64,000 nucleotides of DNA from Archivesica marissinica. Taxonomy: Eukaryota; Mollusca; Bivalvia; Venerida; Vesicomyidae. The position numbers were made by a program, and so were the translations under genes. The notes under the pieces were generated by a model. That model searched no databases and had not been told where the DNA came from. It saw only the letters and a list, made by a program, of their open reading frames with translations. Position 1 is the stretch's first letter. Each line of letters begins with the position of its first letter. Below, piece by piece: positions 61,620 to 64,000 of the stretch. The stretch lies in contig CM026402.1 of the NCBI GenBank assembly GCA_014843695.1, positions 21,561,005 to 21,625,004 on the forward strand, read 5' to 3'.

Positions 61620-61909
61620 CGGTGTTCCGTTAGGGCCATCGCGGTATATAGAGGGAAATCAGGAAGGCGATGGTACGATGGCACGATGGTACGATGTCGA
61701 TGGTACGATGGCACGATGTCGATGGTACGATGGTACGATGTCGATGGTACGATGTCGATGGTACGATTTCGATGGTACGATGTGTTATTATCATCGTGCC
61801 ATCGTACCATCGGACCATCGTACCATCGTGCCATCGTACCATCGCCATCGTGCCATCGTACCATCGCGTTACATTTTTTATATACCGCGATGACCCTAAC
61901 GGAACACCG
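61620..61909. mobile_element. Foldback MITE with TA target site
   Basis: The 31-bp terminal inverted repeats differ at one base. They begin CGGTGTTCCGTTAGGG and continue catcgcggtatata. A TA lies at each border (61618-61619, 61910-61911), as for Tc1/mariner-type insertions. Almost all of the interior is also inverted: the left arm repeats cgatggtac/cgatggcac, the right arm gtaccatcg/gtgccatcg, meeting near 61790. The whole 290 bp could form one hairpin. No transposase; the frames on both strands are artefacts. Confidence 0.85.
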
Positions 61910-61911
61910 TA

Positions 61912-62154
61912 GTTGATCAAACCAGCATTGATGTTATCTCATAAAACTGGGGAATTATATATCCGATATGCATTCCTGCATGAAAGTAGTGTATAAAAAT
62001 AGTTTGCTGTCCAAAAACTATTGAAGCATGAAATAACCTATACAGGTAGGCAGCCGTAAACTGTGTGACAGTCATGCATGTTAATGCCTTAACAGAAAGA
62101 ATAGACAGCATGCTTTCAGTATGAGGCAGTTTATTGATTGGAGATATGAACAGA
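61912..62154. other. No feature recognised
   Basis: AT-rich sequence between the MITE and the next dispersed repeat. Short frames have no recognisable domain. Confidence 0.5.
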
Positions 62155-62159
62155 CAACA

Positions 62160-62475
62160 GCCGTTTTGGTTTGTTTGTTTTGTGGGTTTAAAGTCGCTAA
62201 ACAGCTTACGTCTTATGGCAACTCTCCTACTATTATTAATAGAGGAAGACCCCGGATGGTTCTCCGAGCAGGGTTCAATCTAGGTCAGAATTGTTGGGAG
62301 AAGTGAGAAAGCGCGTGATTGCGTCCTTAAATGGTGTTCTTTAATATACTTCTGCAAAATAAGGGTTAAAATGCACAGTAAATACAACATTTGAATAGAA
62401 GGAGTGCTTTATAATGGATCAGTGTATCTTACTAGACAAAATTGTCAATTTCGCCCTCTAGAATGATCCCTGCCG
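62160..62475 (+). mobile_element. Dispersed repeat family
   Basis: Starts gtttgtttgttttgtgggtt taaagtcgc and continues atggcaactctcc, gaggaagaccccggatgg, then gggagaagtgagaaagcgcg. It is inverted relative to the copies at 47905-47990 and 50224-50500, and ends atttcgccctctagaatga. No coding capacity. Confidence 0.6.
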
Positions 62476-62665
62476 AGCAGTATTTCAGGCACGGACAGTA
62501 GTCCGGGCACACAGATATGACCACTGACCTACCGTAAGCAAACTTTCCATCCAGCTTTCTCTACTGAAAGAATTCGCCCCAAGTGGGATTCGACCATACT
62601 GCGGTGAGAGGCAAGCATTTTAAATCAACGACAGTAACCACTCTGCCACGGAGGCCCCTCAGTTT
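62476..62665 (-). mobile_element. tRNA-derived SINE (minus)
   Basis: On the minus strand: head ggcctccgtggcagagtggt tactgtcgttgatttaaaat gcttgcctctcacc, box B-like ggtcgaatcccac, then a body with gtgcccggactactgtccg and tgcctgaaatactgctcgg. The head resembles the repeated head at 54401. Positions 62666-63125 contain no recognised feature. Confidence 0.75.
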
Positions 62666-63125
62666 ATCATTCATACAATAAACAACATTCACTTGAGGTT
62701 TTAATAGCTAGTTTATAACGTTTGTCGAATGTAACAAATTATAGAATGACTGTGGGGCCCGTTCGGGTCGAATTTTATGAAATTTTGGTCCGGACAAAAA
62801 AAAATGTCCTGATGTCTGTACTGGTGTATAATGCGCAGTAGATACAATGGATGAGGAGTTCAGTAAGAAATGTGCGCACTATACATAGCTAAATACGGTA
62901 GCCTTAACCAAATATTACAAATACTATAATATACCAAATATTTATAAAAACAAATTTTGTCTGCCGAATATCATTTCTACAGTTTATATTTTTGCGCATG
63001 AATGCAGACGTAGAAAATAGCAGAATTATGTACTACGCAGAAATAACCTGATATACAGTATTTACATAACCCGTGGATTGACATTATAATGTATATTTTA
63101 TGGTGTACATAAATACAGTCATCCT

Positions 63126-63372
63126 TTGTTTAAACTTTATTTATTTAATTGTAATATAACAATTGTGAAGCAAGTTTTAACAACTTATATTAATCACTCT
63201 CGTTGGCGTCGATGAAAGCGTAAATGTGGTCAATCGTGTGGGAGGAAACCGGAGTACCCGGAGAAAACCCACCTGTCCGATCAGACGACCGCTGTACCAT
63301 CTCACATACTTCCCGGTCCGAGGATTAAACCCGGGTTGCATTGGTGAGAAGCTGCGCTAATCAGACAGACAG
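63126..63372 (-). mobile_element. tRNA-derived SINE (minus)
   Basis: Same family as 52850-53102, sharing (plus strand) acttatattaatcactctcg, gatgaaagcgtaaatgtggt, ccggagtacccggagaaaac and the head ttgcattggtgagaagc. The head is truncated (gctgcgctaatcagaca). Confidence 0.8.
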
Positions 63373-63511
63373 TCGACCTTGTATTCAAGCATTAGCTATG
63401 CTACTTTTGTGTCTGGTTCTAGAACTCGTATATTTTATTTTGAGGGAAATGAGATGTGAATCCAAGATTGTTCGGTGCCATATAACATAAACTGACCTGG
63501 TGGGCCATAAA

Positions 63512-63668
63512 ACACAGCTCGACATTAACGGTGTAATGGATACATTGTCCGCCTAGAAATCGAGAGGTTGTGAGTTCGAACCCCGACATAGTTGCGGTGG
63601 TGATGTCCTTAGGCAAAACTCTTAAATCTACATCACATCTGATCTCTTCATCAGGGTGATGGATTCCA
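63512..63668 (+). mobile_element. tRNA-derived SINE (plus)
   Basis: Head gacattaacggtgtaatgga tacattgtccgcctagaaat with box B-like gtgagttcgaaccccgac, a body gatgtccttaggcaaaact and an end gggtgatggattccatcag. The head differs from the other SINEs here, but the body end is shared with the 21911 family. Confidence 0.75.
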
Positions 63669-63692
63669 TCAGCATGACATGGCAACATTTAA

Positions 63693-64000
63693 ACATATTT
63701 ATATCATATTTCCCACAAAAAGCACTAAACACTTCCTTGACAGTAAATGATATCTCCCTACCTGTACATATACTGCACAGGTATTGTGAATTTCTTTGTA
63801 CAATGTGTAACACTACCGTTGACAAGCGATATTGGTGTCACCATATCCGATTTCTACAAGCTGTTATCCAGGGCTGATCCAAATGATAGTAAAATATGTT
63901 ATGATTTATCCGAGGCTATGTATACACTTCTGTGCAATATTTAATTTATACAATATATAATTTTATCTTCTTCAACTCAAGGTCAATCAAATGTCAATCC
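63693..64000. repeat. 309-bp duplicated segment, copy 2
   Basis: Copy of 59869-60177 that runs to the window edge, so the duplication may be longer. It follows directly after a SINE and a single 22-bp array-like seed. Confidence 0.85.

Noticed and set aside
61565..61920. Overlapping frames rich in MVRWHDGT or HRTIVPS
   Set aside because: These are translations of the micro-repeats inside the foldback MITE.

Overview
This is a eukaryotic, AT-rich window with no bacterial gene organisation. Three things point to an invertebrate animal: a split gene with GT-AG introns encoding extracellular EGF and laminin-G domains, many tRNA-derived SINEs, and several short inverted-repeat (MITE-like) elements. 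The SINE bodies and the dispersed 'gatcaggctctatgctgtt' repeat resemble bivalve mollusc repeats I know, so a bivalve, probably heterodont, is my best but unproven guess.

Layout. Positions 1-18760 and 23797-43550 are one satellite family built on a 36-bp unit (39-bp variants with an extra AAA), with higher-order and block duplications. The first array is followed by about 4 kb of non-satellite DNA (18761-22796) that ends at a 1000-N assembly gap (22797-23796). The second array is followed by an almost identical 4-kb segment (43551-47627), which continues into unique sequence. The two 4-kb segments carry the same 44-bp array, the same ~65-bp array, a degenerate MITE-like element and three SINEs. 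This may be a false (haplotype) duplication.

From 48500 to 59370 lie six minus-strand exons of one gene. Their reading phases agree at every junction. Together they give 2034 nt of coding sequence: a run of EGF-like domains, one laminin-G domain and a further EGF. The order and spacing fit a Crumbs-like transmembrane protein, but the signal peptide, other LamG domains and membrane segment are outside the visible exons. Upstream exons must lie beyond 64000 and downstream exons left of 48500, so the satellite is either inside this gene's intron or abuts a broken or misassembled gene.

The introns are unusually rich in independent tandem arrays (17, 19, 22, 39, 43, 99, 104, 119 and 160-218 bp). 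Several clearly grew from a recognisable source. A piece of exon with its 3' splice site was copied five times, a 5' splice site was copied four times next to its exon, a SINE head was copied, and a MITE core was expanded between intact inverted ends. No prokaryotic features, CRISPR arrays, rRNA genes or convincing functional tRNA genes were seen.
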